The notes beneath the pieces are model-generated. The model was not told the origin of the DNA, did not search any database, and saw nothing but the letters and a program-made list of their open reading frames with translations. A stretch of 16,585 nucleotides of DNA from Alphaproteobacteria bacterium. GTDB taxonomy: Bacteria > Pseudomonadota > Alphaproteobacteria > UBA828. The stretch is from NCBI GenBank assembly GCA_018668475.1, contig JABJCZ010000163.1, forward strand, positions 1-16,585, in the 5' to 3' direction. The translations under genes and the position numbers were made by a program. Positions 7,369 through 15,932 of this stretch are shown piece after piece (positions within the stretch are counted from its first letter, which is position 1; each line of letters opens with the position of its first letter).

Positions 7369-7932
7369 ATGAAGCTGATCTGGACGCGACGGTGGCGGCA
7401 CGCAGTTGTACCGGGTTTTATTGCGGTCGCGGTTGGTCTGGCTGGCTGTGGCAATGGTGGCCTGCTGGGTTCCGCCAAGGATGCACCTGACGAGTTCGCA
7501 GTTGTGTCGCATACCCCGCTGGTTATTCCGCCGGACTACACGCTACGCCCTCCCAGGCCGGGTGCACCACGTCCGCAGGACGAACAGCGGCGGAATGAGG
7601 CAGCGTCCGAAGTATTCGGTAGCACGGGCCAGGTTGATACCGCTCGCTCGCCGGGAGAGCAGTCGTTGCTGGCGAGTGCTCAGGCGCTGGACCCCAATCC
7701 CAATATTCGTGACGAAATCGAGCGGCAATTCTCGATCTACGCGCATGAGGATGAAGGCTTCTTCGAATCGCTGCTGTTCTGGCAGGGTGATGACCTCGAC
7801 GGCCTTGCTGTGGACGCGACCAATGAAGCCGAGCGCCTGCGCGAGAACGCAGCTCTCGGCAAGCCTGCAAACGAAGGCCAGACCGTGGTCATCGAGAAGC
7901 AGGAGAAGGCGCTTCTTGAAGACCTGTTCTAG
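7369..7932 (+). CDS. bamF: DUF3035 outer-membrane lipoprotein, BamF-like
   Basis: The 187-residue product has a positively charged start (MKLIWTRRWRH), a hydrophobic segment and a lipobox LAGC with Cys27, so it should be exported, lipidated and processed by signal peptidase II, whose gene lies just upstream. The motif VVSHTPLVIPPDYTLRPPRP is typical of DUF3035 proteins. Family members are reported as BamF, a subunit of the alphaproteobacterial beta-barrel assembly machine; that assignment rests on recall. The C-terminal half (residues 110-187) is acidic and polar. The reading frame is open from a GTG at 7336 overlapping the lspA stop, but the ATG at 7369 is preferred. AAAGAGGA (7351-7358) lies 10 nt before it, and the signal peptide then begins normally. 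Confidence 0.85.
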   Translation: MKLIWTRRWRHAVVPGFIAVAVGLAGCGNGGLLGSAKDAPDEFAVVSHTPLVIPPDYTLRPPRPGAPRPQDEQRRNEAASEVFGSTGQVDTARSPGEQSLLASAQALDPNPNIRDEIERQFSIYAHEDEGFFESLLFWQGDDLDGLAVDATNEAERLRENAALGKPANEGQTVVIEKQEKALLEDLF

Positions 7933-7957
7933 ACCGACCTGGGCAGCTGCCGCCGCC

Positions 7958-9334
7958 ATGATGCACATCGCCATGCCGTTGCGTTTTGCCCTCGGTGTTG
8001 TTGTTGCCGTGACACTCTGGACGTCCGGAATTTCAGCGGACACCCGCGCAGTTGCGGCGTCTGGTATGTTTGGTGCGGAGCGCTACAGCCTCGACAACGG
8101 ACTTGAGATTGTGGTGCTGCCAAACCATCGGGCGCCCATTGTTGTTCACATGGTGTGGTACAGGGTGGGTGCGGCGGATGATCCGGTTGGCAAATCTGGC
8201 CTCGCGCATTTTCTTGAACACCTGATGTTCAAGGGTACGCCGCGATACCCCGATGGCGAATTTTCGGAAATCGTGGCGCGCAATGGCGGCCGCGAGAATG
8301 CGTTTACCTCATCCGATTACACCGGCTACTTCCAGCGCATTTCAAAAGATCGCCTGGCCCTGGTTATGGAGCTTGAAGCTGACCGCATGCGCAATCTGGT
8401 TCTCGTGGAAGAGACCGTCTTGCCGGAGCGGGATGTTGTGCTGGAGGAGCGCAGTTCGCGAACGGACAATAATCCCGGCGCGCTGTTGGGCGAGCGGCTC
8501 AATGCGACACTCTATGCGCGCCATCCTTATGGCACCCCGATTATCGGCTGGCGTCATGAGATTGAACAGCTAACGCTGGACGATGCGATAACCTTTTACG
8601 ATCGCCACTACGCCCCGGACAATGCCATTCTGGTGGTTGCTGGCGATGTTACCGGCCCCGAAGTATTGGCGCTGGCCGAGGAGTATTACGGCGCAATCGC
8701 GCCGCGCGATGTGCCAGCCCGTGTGCGCCCGCAAGAGCCTCCACCGATAGCTCCCCGGCGTGTTACCTATGTCGATCCACAAGTCTCCGAACCCAGTATT
8801 TCCCGACATTTTCTGGCACCCAGCTATGTCGCTGGCGAGAGCCAGCATGCGGTGCCGCTACAAGTGTTGGCCGAGTTGCTCGGTGGTAAATCGACCAGTC
8901 GTCTTTATCGCGACCTGGTTGTTGAGCAGGGGATCGCTGGCTGGGCCGGTGCGTCCTACCGGCCCATGGCGCTCGACCGCACAAGTTTTGCCGTCTATCT
9001 CTCGGTTAAACCCGGCGGTGATGTCGCCGCCGCCGAGGCTGCGCTGGACCGTGCGATTGATGACCTGTTGACGAACGGAGTGACCGAAAAGGAGGTCAAG
9101 GCGGCCAGGGATCGCATGTCGGCGAGCGTTTTCTACGCTCTCGATAGTCCATCCGGTATTGCGAATATCTTCGGCAATGCAATGGTGATCGGCATGGATA
9201 CTGTTGACGTTGAAACCTGGGCAGAACGAGTAGCGGCGGTGACGGTTGAGGATGTCATGGCCGCCGCACAATATGTTCTTCAGCCGGCCCGCTCAGTAAC
9301 CGGGCATTTGCTGCCATCCGGGAGTGAGCAATGA
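7958..9334 (+). CDS. M16 family zinc metallopeptidase, catalytically competent subunit
   Basis: The 458-residue product has a signal peptide (hydrophobic stretch near residues 7-25) and is probably periplasmic. The inverted zinc motif HxxEH is HFLEH at residues 84-88. The third zinc ligand is probably Glu164 in VVLEERS, 75 residues after the motif, as expected for the pitrilysin/MPP-beta group. The second half-domain shows GGKSTSRLYRDLV and a later tyrosine-containing segment, typical of the substrate-side Arg/Tyr pair. Start choice is uncertain: ATGs at 7958, 7961 and 7973 lack a clear ribosome binding site. An in-frame TTG at 7916 is preceded 6 nt earlier by GGAGAAGG. The next gene encodes the inactive partner and overlaps by ATGA. 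Likely role: an exported heterodimeric peptidase; substrates are unknown. Confidence 0.92.
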   Translation: MMHIAMPLRFALGVVVAVTLWTSGISADTRAVAASGMFGAERYSLDNGLEIVVLPNHRAPIVVHMVWYRVGAADDPVGKSGLAHFLEHLMFKGTPRYPDGEFSEIVARNGGRENAFTSSDYTGYFQRISKDRLALVMELEADRMRNLVLVEETVLPERDVVLEERSSRTDNNPGALLGERLNATLYARHPYGTPIIGWRHEIEQLTLDDAITFYDRHYAPDNAILVVAGDVTGPEVLALAEEYYGAIAPRDVPARVRPQEPPPIAPRRVTYVDPQVSEPSISRHFLAPSYVAGESQHAVPLQVLAELLGGKSTSRLYRDLVVEQGIAGWAGASYRPMALDRTSFAVYLSVKPGGDVAAAEAALDRAIDDLLTNGVTEKEVKAARDRMSASVFYALDSPSGIANIFGNAMVIGMDTVDVETWAERVAAVTVEDVMAAAQYVLQPARSVTGHLLPSGSEQ

Positions 9335-10659
9335 GCCGTCTTGTCGGCGTCCTTGCCAGCCTCGTTATTGGAGTCTGGCTGCTTTTACCAGCCAGCGGCC
9401 ATGCCACAGACGTTGAGCGTATTGTAACGCCGGCTGGTATCAACGTCTGGTATGTGCGGGAACCGTCTATTCCGATCATTGCCCTCAGCCTCGGATTCCG
9501 GGGCGGCTCAGCGCTTGATCCGGCGGGCAAGGAAGGTCTGTCCAACCTCGCCATGAGCTTGCTTGATGAAGGCGCGGGCGACATGGATGATCTCGCCTTT
9601 CAGGAGGCGATTGTTGATCGCGCTATTCAACTCGGGTTTCGGGCTGGGCTTGATATGCTGAGTGTCTCCCTGCGCACACTCAGCCAGAATCGCGATGACG
9701 CGTTCAGCTTGCTTGGGCTCGCACTTCGTGCGCCCCGTTTTGACGGTCCGGCTGTCGCCCGTGTGAAGGATCAGATTCAAAGTGTGCTGGCGTCAGACGA
9801 GAAAGACCCGAATTCCATTGTCAGCCGCAGCTGGTTTGAAGCCATGTTTGGCACGCACCCCTACTCACGACCTCGCAATGGGACCCCTGACGGCGTGCGC
9901 GCCATCGGGTCGTATGATTTGCATAATCTGGTGCGTACCCGGTTGACCCGCGGGAACGTGATTGTTGGTGCGTCTGGTGATGTGCCGGCTGCGGAGATGG
10001 CCCGCCTGGTTGACCTGGCACTTGCCGATTTGCCGGCGGAAGCATCTCCAGTGATCGTGCCGGAGGTGGTTTTCCCAACGCAGGGGCAGCTCATCGTTCG
10101 TGAAATGGAAATTCCCCAGAGCATCGCGTCTTTTGGTCTGCCAGGGCTCAAGCGTCACGATCCGGATTTCTACGCGGCCTATGTCATGAACTACATTCTC
10201 GGTGGCAGTGGCTTCTCCTCCCGGTTGACGGAATCAGTGCGGGAGAAGCGAGGCCTCGCCTATTCCGTCTACAGTTACCTGTACCCATTGCAGCACGCGG
10301 GGCTGTTCGTGGGCGGCGTTGCCACCCGCAACGACGCCATCTCGGAATCGCTGGAACTGATTCGTGCGGAGTTGACCCGTATGGCCGAAGAAGGGGTGAG
10401 CGAGCGCGAGCTTGCCAATGCCAAACTCGGTATGACGGGCGCATTCCCGCTGCGGTTTGACTCGGCTGGCGCCGTCGCGGACATGCTGGTGGGCATGCAA
10501 TATGAGGACCTCGGCATCGATTATATCGATCGGCGCAACAGCTATATCGAAGCTGTGACGACGACCGACGTTCGCCTTGCGGCGCGCCGTCTGCTCGATG
10601 TCGATCAGTTGCTGGTTGTCATCGTCGGTTCGCCCGAGGGGCTCGCCGACGACGACTGA
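9331..10659 (+). CDS. M16 family peptidase-like protein, inactive partner subunit
   Basis: This 442-residue exported protein (signal peptide around residues 1-25, ending near SGHA) has the two-half M16 fold but no zinc motif. Where the upstream paralogue has His-x-x-Glu-His, this one reads Asn72, Met75 and Ser76 (GLSNLAMSLLDEG). It keeps the C-domain signature GGSGFSSRLTESVREKRGLAYS, with Arg298 and a downstream tyrosine, which in MPP-like dimers completes substrate binding for the active subunit. It has a good GGGAG site 8-10 nt before the ATG and overlaps its neighbour by ATGA. Paired active/inactive M16 genes are common in proteobacteria and parallel the beta/alpha subunits of the mitochondrial processing peptidase. 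Confidence 0.92.
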   Translation: MSRLVGVLASLVIGVWLLLPASGHATDVERIVTPAGINVWYVREPSIPIIALSLGFRGGSALDPAGKEGLSNLAMSLLDEGAGDMDDLAFQEAIVDRAIQLGFRAGLDMLSVSLRTLSQNRDDAFSLLGLALRAPRFDGPAVARVKDQIQSVLASDEKDPNSIVSRSWFEAMFGTHPYSRPRNGTPDGVRAIGSYDLHNLVRTRLTRGNVIVGASGDVPAAEMARLVDLALADLPAEASPVIVPEVVFPTQGQLIVREMEIPQSIASFGLPGLKRHDPDFYAAYVMNYILGGSGFSSRLTESVREKRGLAYSVYSYLYPLQHAGLFVGGVATRNDAISESLELIRAELTRMAEEGVSERELANAKLGMTGAFPLRFDSAGAVADMLVGMQYEDLGIDYIDRRNSYIEAVTTTDVRLAARRLLDVDQLLVVIVGSPEGLADDD

Positions 10660-10696
10660 CGGCCCGGCTCGAATCGGGTATTATCCCGGTCATCCG

Positions 10697-11959
10697 ATGC
10701 GCTATTCACAAATCATAGACGCCTGCCTCGCCGATACCATTGGCTCCCACGGGCTAAGTGCGGCCGAGGTTTCTGCCGAGATGCCCGGCGTCACGGCGGC
10801 ACTTGAGCGCATTCAGGAATGGCGCGCAAACGCTGAAAAGCCCTTTCTCAGCCTCCCTGCACAGCGTGATGACTTGGCAGAGATCAACGATGTCGCGGCC
10901 ATGTTCCGGCGGCGCTTCGGGCGTCTTGTAGTGTTTGGTACCGGCGGTTCAAGCCTCGGTGGTCGTGCGTTGGTGGCGTTGCCGGCGGCGCAAGGTGCAT
11001 CACCCCTGCCGGTCTTTCTGGAAGGCTCCGACCCGCTCGAGTATGAAACGATACTGGCGCAACATCCCGTCGAGGATACTGGTTTTCTGGTCGTATCAAA
11101 GTCGGGCAGTACGTCCGAAACTTTGATGCAGGCTCTGCTCGCGTTGGATCGCGCGCCGCCCGATAATTTTGTGCTGATAACAGAGCCGGGTGATAACCCC
11201 TTGCGGCGGCTGGCCGCCAGAGAGGGCATTCGTGTGCTCGACCATGACCCAGCGCTGGGCGGGCGATTTTCGGTCATGTCGCTGGTTGGACTGATTCCGG
11301 CGGTGTACGCCGGCGCGGATGGCGCGGCCCTGCGGCAAGGGGCCAGCGATGTGTTGGAAGCCGCTCTTGCCGGTGGGGCGCCCGAAGCGTGCGCACCTGG
11401 GCTCGGTGCGGCGGTGGCCGTGGCATTCGCCCGCAAAGGCGTCAGCATTGATGTGATGATGTCCTATGCTGAGCGGCTTCACCCTTTTGCGCTCTGGTAT
11501 CGCCAGCTCTGGGCGGAATCCCTTGGTAAGGATGGCCTTGGCATGACGCCGGTCGCTGCCCGGGGCCCGGTCGATCAACACAGCCAGCTTCAGCTTTACC
11601 TGCAAGGACCACACGATAAATATGTCAGCGTGGTATCGCTGGGTCGGGGGAGTGACTCCCCTCGAATTGATCGGAGTCGCGCCGAAGCCATCGGGATGCC
11701 CTGGCTCGCGGATCAAAGCCTTGAGGAGCTGAACGACGCGCTGACCGAATCGACCGTCGAGACGCTGGTGGCGCACGAGCGCCCGGTCCGGCGTATTATT
11801 TTGCCAGCTCTTGATGATGCCGCGCTTGGCGCGCTGATGATGCACTTTATGTTGGAGACCGTTATCGCTGCCGATCTTCTGGGTGTTGACGCATTTGATC
11901 AACCGGCCGTCGAGCATGGAAAAGTCCTGGCGCGGGCGAGGCTGGGGGGACAGGGCTAA
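10697..11959 (+). CDS. pgi: Glucose-6-phosphate isomerase, short form
   Basis: This enzyme interconverts glucose-6-phosphate and fructose-6-phosphate. The 420-residue protein shows a sugar-phosphate isomerase fold with [15 protein letters not shown] (residues 78-92), [11 protein letters not shown] for phosphate binding, and [13 protein letters not shown] (PGI signature 1). The catalytic residues are Glu274 in AESLGKDG, His295 in VDQHSQLQL, and Lys409 in [12 protein letters not shown] (signature 2). It is far shorter than the roughly 550-residue E. coli enzyme but in the range of compact bacterial PGIs. The frame is open further upstream, but the ATG at 10697 gives the natural N-terminus. No Shine-Dalgarno is visible. 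A small inverted repeat, CGGGtattatCCCG (10675-10688), precedes the start. It lies 37 nt after the M16 pair and overlaps mutL by TAATG. Confidence 0.95.
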   Translation: MRYSQIIDACLADTIGSHGLSAAEVSAEMPGVTAALERIQEWRANAEKPFLSLPAQRDDLAEINDVAAMFRRRFGRLVVFGTGGSSLGGRALVALPAAQGASPLPVFLEGSDPLEYETILAQHPVEDTGFLVVSKSGSTSETLMQALLALDRAPPDNFVLITEPGDNPLRRLAAREGIRVLDHDPALGGRFSVMSLVGLIPAVYAGADGAALRQGASDVLEAALAGGAPEACAPGLGAAVAVAFARKGVSIDVMMSYAERLHPFALWYRQLWAESLGKDGLGMTPVAARGPVDQHSQLQLYLQGPHDKYVSVVSLGRGSDSPRIDRSRAEAIGMPWLADQSLEELNDALTESTVETLVAHERPVRRIILPALDDAALGALMMHFMLETVIAADLLGVDAFDQPAVEHGKVLARARLGGQG

Positions 11960-13761
11960 TGGCCATTCGCCGGTTACCCGAAGGTCTGGTCAACCGCATT
12001 GCGGCTGGCGAAGTTGTTGAACGCCCGGCATCCGTGGTCAAGGAGCTGGTCGAGAACGCGATTGACGCTGACGCGCGTGCGATTGATATCGCGGTGGAAG
12101 ATGGTGGGCGTGCCTTAATCCGTGTTGCAGATGATGGTTGTGGCATGACGCGGGACGAGTTGCCACTTGCTGTTGAGCGGCATGCGACCTCGAAGCTCGC
12201 TGATGATGAGGCGCTGTTTCATATCGTCACGCTGGGTTTTCGCGGTGAAGCGCTGCCGTCCATCGGCGCGGTCGGGCGCTTGGTGATGACCTCACGGGCG
12301 CAAGGGACTGATGCGGCTTGGCAGATCAGCGTTGAAGGCGGAGACCTATCAGCACCGGAGCCCGCAGCCCGTGCCGCAGGCACCGAGGTCGTCGTCCGTG
12401 ACCTGTTTTTTGCAACGCCGGCGCGGCTCAAGTTCCTCAAAAGCCCGCGTACTGAAAATCAGCATGTGTCAGATGTCGTGACCCGTCTGGCCATGGCACA
12501 CCCCGAAATAGCCTTCACCCTCAGTATTGATGGACGCCGCAACCTGGACGTGACGGCGGAACTGTCGCCGGACGAGGGCCGGCTACAGCGATTATCCTCC
12601 GTTGTCGGGCGGGATTTCAGAGAGAACGCCTTGTCTCTCGACGCCGAGCGCGAGGGGATCAGACTCTTTGGCTACGCGTCATTGCCGACCTACAATCGCG
12701 GTACGACCCAGCACCAATATCTTTTCGTTAACGGTCGCCCAGTGCGTGATCGTCTGCTCCACGGTGCGGTGCGCGGTGCTTACCGGGATGTTCTGGCCGC
12801 CGGGCGTCATGCCGTTTGTGCGCTGTTTATTGAGCTGCCGCCTGATGCGGTCGACGTCAATGTGCATCCGGCCAAAGCCGAAGTGCGATTTCGCGACGCG
12901 GGGCTCGTGCGCGGGTTGATCGTCGGGGCTCTTCGTCATGCGCTGGCCGGCGCCGGCCACCGCTCGGGCACCACTGCTTCCGCCGGTATGCTCGGCGCGG
13001 CGCGCCCCGAAAGTGCGGGCGGACCGACAGTACCTTATGCACGGTATCCGACTGGGGGCGGCCGGTTCTCGCCGGGCCTGTCTGAAGCGGCGCAGGGATT
13101 TCAGGCGCCGTTCGCCGATGGGGCCGCACCCGCTGCTCCGCCGTCAGTTTCAGAAGGCGAGGCAACGCCACTTGGTTCCGAATATCCGCTGGGCGTTGCA
13201 CGGGCGCAGCTCCATGGCACTTATATCGTCGCGCAAACTGAGGGCGGCATCATCATCGTCGATCAGCACGCGGCCCATGAGCGCATTGTATATGAGCGCA
13301 TGAAGGCGGCGCTTGCCGGGGGTCGCGTCAAAACCCAGATGCTTCTGATTCCGGAAGTGGTTGAGCTGGACCCTGCCGCCGCGTCGCGTCTTGAAGCGCG
13401 GGCCGCAGAGCTTGCGGAGCTTGGGCTGGTGCTGGAGCCCTTTGGCATCGGCGCGATCGTCGTGCGCGAAGTGCCGGCGCTGCTTGGCGATGGCGATGTG
13501 CGTGGCCTTGTTCTGGACCTTGCCGACGACCTGGCTGAGCTGGGCGAGGCGGTTGCGTTGAAAGACCGGCTGGGCGACGTCTGCGGCACCCTTGCCTGCC
13601 ATGGCAGCGTGCGCGCCGGGCGCACCTTGAACGGCGACGAAATGAACGCGCTGTTGCGGCAAATGGAGAGCACACCCAATAGCGGACAATGCAATCACGG
13701 TCGTCCGACATACGTTGAGCTTGATCTGCCGGACGTCGAAAAATTGTTTGGACGCCGTTAG
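11959..13761 (+). CDS. mutL: DNA mismatch repair protein MutL, endonuclease type
   Basis: The 600-residue product couples MutS mismatch recognition to strand removal. The N-terminal GHKL ATPase has [20 protein letters not shown] (catalytic Glu29, Asn33), DDGCGM, RHATSKL and [12 protein letters not shown] Gly/Ala/Pro-rich linker spans roughly residues 335-405. The C-terminal dimerisation/nuclease domain carries [12 protein letters not shown] at 435-446, which is exactly the metal-binding DQHA(X)2E(X)4E motif. It also has [15 protein letters not shown] at 578-583 and a terminal FGRR. This MutL should therefore nick DNA itself, as in bacteria lacking MutH. Start and pgi stop overlap as TAATG, with GGGGGA about 8 nt upstream. 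Its stop is 7 nt from the convergent rsmD stop. Confidence 0.98.
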   Translation: MAIRRLPEGLVNRIAAGEVVERPASVVKELVENAIDADARAIDIAVEDGGRALIRVADDGCGMTRDELPLAVERHATSKLADDEALFHIVTLGFRGEALPSIGAVGRLVMTSRAQGTDAAWQISVEGGDLSAPEPAARAAGTEVVVRDLFFATPARLKFLKSPRTENQHVSDVVTRLAMAHPEIAFTLSIDGRRNLDVTAELSPDEGRLQRLSSVVGRDFRENALSLDAEREGIRLFGYASLPTYNRGTTQHQYLFVNGRPVRDRLLHGAVRGAYRDVLAAGRHAVCALFIELPPDAVDVNVHPAKAEVRFRDAGLVRGLIVGALRHALAGAGHRSGTTASAGMLGAARPESAGGPTVPYARYPTGGGRFSPGLSEAAQGFQAPFADGAAPAAPPSVSEGEATPLGSEYPLGVARAQLHGTYIVAQTEGGIIIVDQHAAHERIVYERMKAALAGGRVKTQMLLIPEVVELDPAAASRLEARAAELAELGLVLEPFGIGAIVVREVPALLGDGDVRGLVLDLADDLAELGEAVALKDRLGDVCGTLACHGSVRAGRTLNGDEMNALLRQMESTPNSGQCNHGRPTYVELDLPDVEKLFGRR

Positions 13762-13768
13762 GGGCGAT

Positions 13769-14344
13769 TCAGGATTTAGGCGCTGACCAGCTCAGCAAGA
13801 CAATGCGAGCGGAGCCGTAGCGGCGGTCTTCCAGCACGGCATATTCATCAGGCGGCGCAAATTCATCCTGGCGGCCCATTTCAACGATGACGACAGCTTG
13901 GTCGGCCAGCCAGTCGCTTTCCGCCAAAGCTCGGAGGGTACGCGCGACAAGGTTTTCGCCATAGGGCGGGTCGAGAAACGCGTAATCGCACCGGTGTTCG
14001 GTGATGCCGGGTTTGCGAAACCACGTGGCGTCCCCTTCAATCACAGTCACTTCGTCTTCAAAATCGAGTTCGTGGACGTTATGGCGCAAGTGTTTGAGGG
14101 CCTCCCGGTCACGCTCAATCGCATAAAGTTCGCTGGCCCCGCGTGAGAGTGCTTCGAGCCCTAGCGCGCCGGTCCCCGCAAACAGGTCCATGATCGTCGC
14201 ACCCGCCAATGGGGCCGCCGGTAGGTCGCGATGTTGGAGAATATTGAACAACGCCTCACGCGCACGCTCGGATGTCGGGCGAAGATCGCGGCCTCGCGGC
14301 GCCGAAATTTTTCGGCCGCGCCGGCTACCGCCGACTATTCGCAC
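13769..14344 (-). CDS. rsmD: 16S rRNA (guanine966-N2)-methyltransferase
   Basis: RsmD methylates G966 of 16S rRNA in the 30S subunit using S-adenosylmethionine. From a GTG start the product is 191 residues: RIVGGSRRGRKI at the N-terminus, RPTSERAREALFNIL (22-36), the SAM-binding DLFAGTGALGLEALSRGA beginning at residue 53, and catalytic DPPY at 125-128. I chose GTG (14344) over the upstream ATG (14398) for three reasons: the family begins at RIVGG, AAGG lies about 6 nt upstream of the GTG, and the overlap with the rluB-type gene drops from 74 to 20 nt. The ATG form would add 18 residues rich in Ala and Arg. Its stop faces the mutL stop with 7 nt between. Confidence 0.93.
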   Translation of the reverse strand: MRIVGGSRRGRKISAPRGRDLRPTSERAREALFNILQHRDLPAAPLAGATIMDLFAGTGALGLEALSRGASELYAIERDREALKHLRHNVHELDFEDEVTVIEGDATWFRKPGITEHRCDYAFLDPPYGENLVARTLRALAESDWLADQAVVIVEMGRQDEFAPPDEYAVLEDRRYGSARIVLLSWSAPKS

Positions 14345-15140
14345 GGAGCACCTTGCGGGGTTTATCGGTCTTGCCGCTATCGCCGCCCTTGCTGCCAATG
14401 TCGAACGTGCTACCCATTTGGTCTTCCAATACCTTGTCCGGTACTTTCGCGACGTCGCCGCGCTTTAGGGTGCCGAGCTGGAACGGGCCATAGGCGATGC
14501 GGATCAGTCGGTTGACGCGCAGGTCCAGGTGTTCGAGCACCTTGCGAATTTCGCGGTTCTTGCCTTCCCGAAGGGATACTGTCAGCCAGGCGTTGGCACC
14601 TTTCTGGCTGTCGATTGCGACCTTGATCGCGCCATAACGTTGCCCATCAATGGTAACGCCGTCTTCCAAGGCTTTGAGCGCCCGTTCATCAGGTCGTCCG
14701 TTCACCCGCACCCGGTATCGCCGTGTCCATCCGGTGGCCGGCAGTTCCAGTTTGCGCGCAAGCTCCCCGTCGTTGGTCAATAACAACAGGCCCTCGGAAT
14801 TCAGGTCGAGTCGGCCAACGGTCACGACATAACCCAGGGTGTCTGGCAGAGACGCAAAGATAGTGCGCCGACCCCTTGGGTCATTGCGGGTGACAATCTC
14901 GCCGGTTGGCTTGTGGTAGCGCCAGAGTGCGGCCGCGGATGGCCGTGGCACCAGCCTGTCGTCCACCAGAATGCGGGCGTCGGGGCCGACCAGCGTTGCC
15001 GGGGTTTCGATCACCACGCCGTCAACACGCACGCGACCATCGGCGATCAGTCGCTCCGCTTCGCGGCGTGAACAGATTCCGGCCCGCGCGATGCGCTTCG
15101 CCACGCGTTCGGTATCACCTTTGGGAGTGGGGTCAGCCAT
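14325..15140 (-). CDS. rluB: Large-subunit-type rRNA pseudouridine synthase, RluB/RsuA family
   Basis: The 271-residue product isomerises a uridine in rRNA; RluB targets U2605 of 23S rRNA in E. coli. An N-terminal S4 RNA-binding domain is visible from residue 12 (VAKRIARAGICSRREAERLI then DGRVRVDG). The catalytic domain follows, with catalytic Asp112 in VGRLDLNSEGLLLLTNDGEL, then RRYRVRVNG, SLREGKNREIRK and VNRLIRIAYGPFQLG. The tail is short and basic and lacks the long extension of some alphaproteobacterial homologues. The start at 15140 is chosen because the S4 domain follows directly; the frame runs open upstream inside the neighbouring gene. ATG and the upstream stop overlap by 8 nt (ATGGCTGA), so translation is probably coupled. 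RsuA or RluE specificity cannot be excluded from sequence alone. Confidence 0.92.
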   Translation of the reverse strand: MADPTPKGDTERVAKRIARAGICSRREAERLIADGRVRVDGVVIETPATLVGPDARILVDDRLVPRPSAAALWRYHKPTGEIVTRNDPRGRRTIFASLPDTLGYVVTVGRLDLNSEGLLLLTNDGELARKLELPATGWTRRYRVRVNGRPDERALKALEDGVTIDGQRYGAIKVAIDSQKGANAWLTVSLREGKNREIRKVLEHLDLRVNRLIRIAYGPFQLGTLKRGDVAKVPDKVLEDQMGSTFDIGSKGGDSGKTDKPRKVLRANSRR

Positions 15141-15873
15141 TAGCGCATTCGATAAATGATTCGAATAGTCGGATGTCGCCGTCGTCGATCCCGAACTCGG
15201 GATGCCACTGGACACCGATGAACCAGCGCCGTGACGGGTCTTCAATACCTTCAATAACGCCATCCGGTGCCACTGCGTTGACGCGCAGGCAGGGCGCGGC
15301 CTTGGCCACGGCCTGATGATGCGCACTATTGACCAGCATGGTGGTGCGCCCCGTCGCCAGGCCCAGCTTCGAGGGCGGAGAAATGGTAACCGTGTGCCCG
15401 GGTTCGGTGCGCGGGTTCGGTTGTTCGTGAGCCAGCGCGCCGTTCACTTCGTCGGGAATATGCTGAATCAACGAGCCGCCCAGCGCGACATTCATCAGCT
15501 GCTGACCACCACATATACCGAGTGCCGGCATGTCCCGGTCATGGGCGCCGCGGGTGATGGCAAGTTCAAAAGCGGTGCGGCGATCCTTGGTTTTCACCGT
15601 GTCATGGCGTTTGCCGGCGCCAAACAGGGCGGGGTCCACATCAAAAGCACCGCCAGTGATGATCAATCCGTCAACGAGGTCGAGGTAGGCCTCGGCCTGT
15701 TCCGGCTCATGCGGCAGGCCAACCGGTAGGCCACCGGCCCGCTGGATCGCGCCGCAATAATTCTCGCGAATTGCATACCAGTCCTGCTTCGAATAGCTGC
15801 CTGGCTCCTCGTGGTCCAGGGTCAGCCCGATCACCGGCTGTCCGGTTTTGCGTTTGGGGGGTCGGCGCGCCAT
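15133..15873 (-). CDS. Class I glutamine amidotransferase-like hydrolase (gamma-glutamyl-GABA hydrolase / peptidase C26 type)
   Basis: The 246-residue product has the catalytic triad of class I glutamine amidotransferases: Cys121 in LGICGGQQLMNV, His224 and Glu226 in GVQWHPEF. The GGAFDVDPALFG stretch and NSAHHQAV match the PuuD/peptidase C26 family, which hydrolyses gamma-glutamyl-GABA or similar gamma-glutamyl amides in polyamine and amine catabolism. No other putrescine-pathway gene is present, so the substrate is open. The frame is open to an ATG at 15942, which would add 23 residues of low complexity. I prefer 15873 because conserved sequence starts soon after. Neither start has a clear ribosome binding site. 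It heads an overlapping set with the rluB-type gene and rsmD and diverges from a MarR gene that may regulate it. Confidence 0.87.
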   Translation of the reverse strand: MARRPPKRKTGQPVIGLTLDHEEPGSYSKQDWYAIRENYCGAIQRAGGLPVGLPHEPEQAEAYLDLVDGLIITGGAFDVDPALFGAGKRHDTVKTKDRRTAFELAITRGAHDRDMPALGICGGQQLMNVALGGSLIQHIPDEVNGALAHEQPNPRTEPGHTVTISPPSKLGLATGRTTMLVNSAHHQAVAKAAPCLRVNAVAPDGVIEGIEDPSRRWFIGVQWHPEFGIDDGDIRLFESFIECANG

Positions 15874-15886
15874 GAGCGCAATGTAG

Positions 15887-15899
15887 GCGCGCGCGCGCG
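15887..15899. repeat. Alternating GC tract, (GC)6G
   Basis: Thirteen consecutive alternating G and C bases lie just upstream of the preferred amidotransferase start. Such tracts can adopt Z-DNA under negative supercoiling, which could matter in a divergent promoter region. If the gene starts at 15942 the tract is simply codons for Arg and Ala. Confidence 0.6.
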
Positions 15900-15932
15900 A
15901 CCGTGCAATCAGTGCCGCACTCAAATGTTCCG

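Noticed and set aside
7406..7957. 184-codon upstream extension of the active M16 frame
   Set aside because: It overlaps the bamF-like gene completely, and its Arg-rich translation has no domain. The M16 signal peptide begins near 7958, so the extension is an open shadow frame.
10577..10696. 40-codon upstream extension of pgi
   Set aside because: It overlaps the end of the inactive M16 gene and encodes a Ser/Arg-rich stretch unlike any PGI N-terminus.
11096..11917. 273-codon minus-strand open frame opposite pgi
   Set aside because: It is antisense to catalytic blocks of pgi, with Arg/His/Gln-rich composition and no family motif or ribosome binding site.
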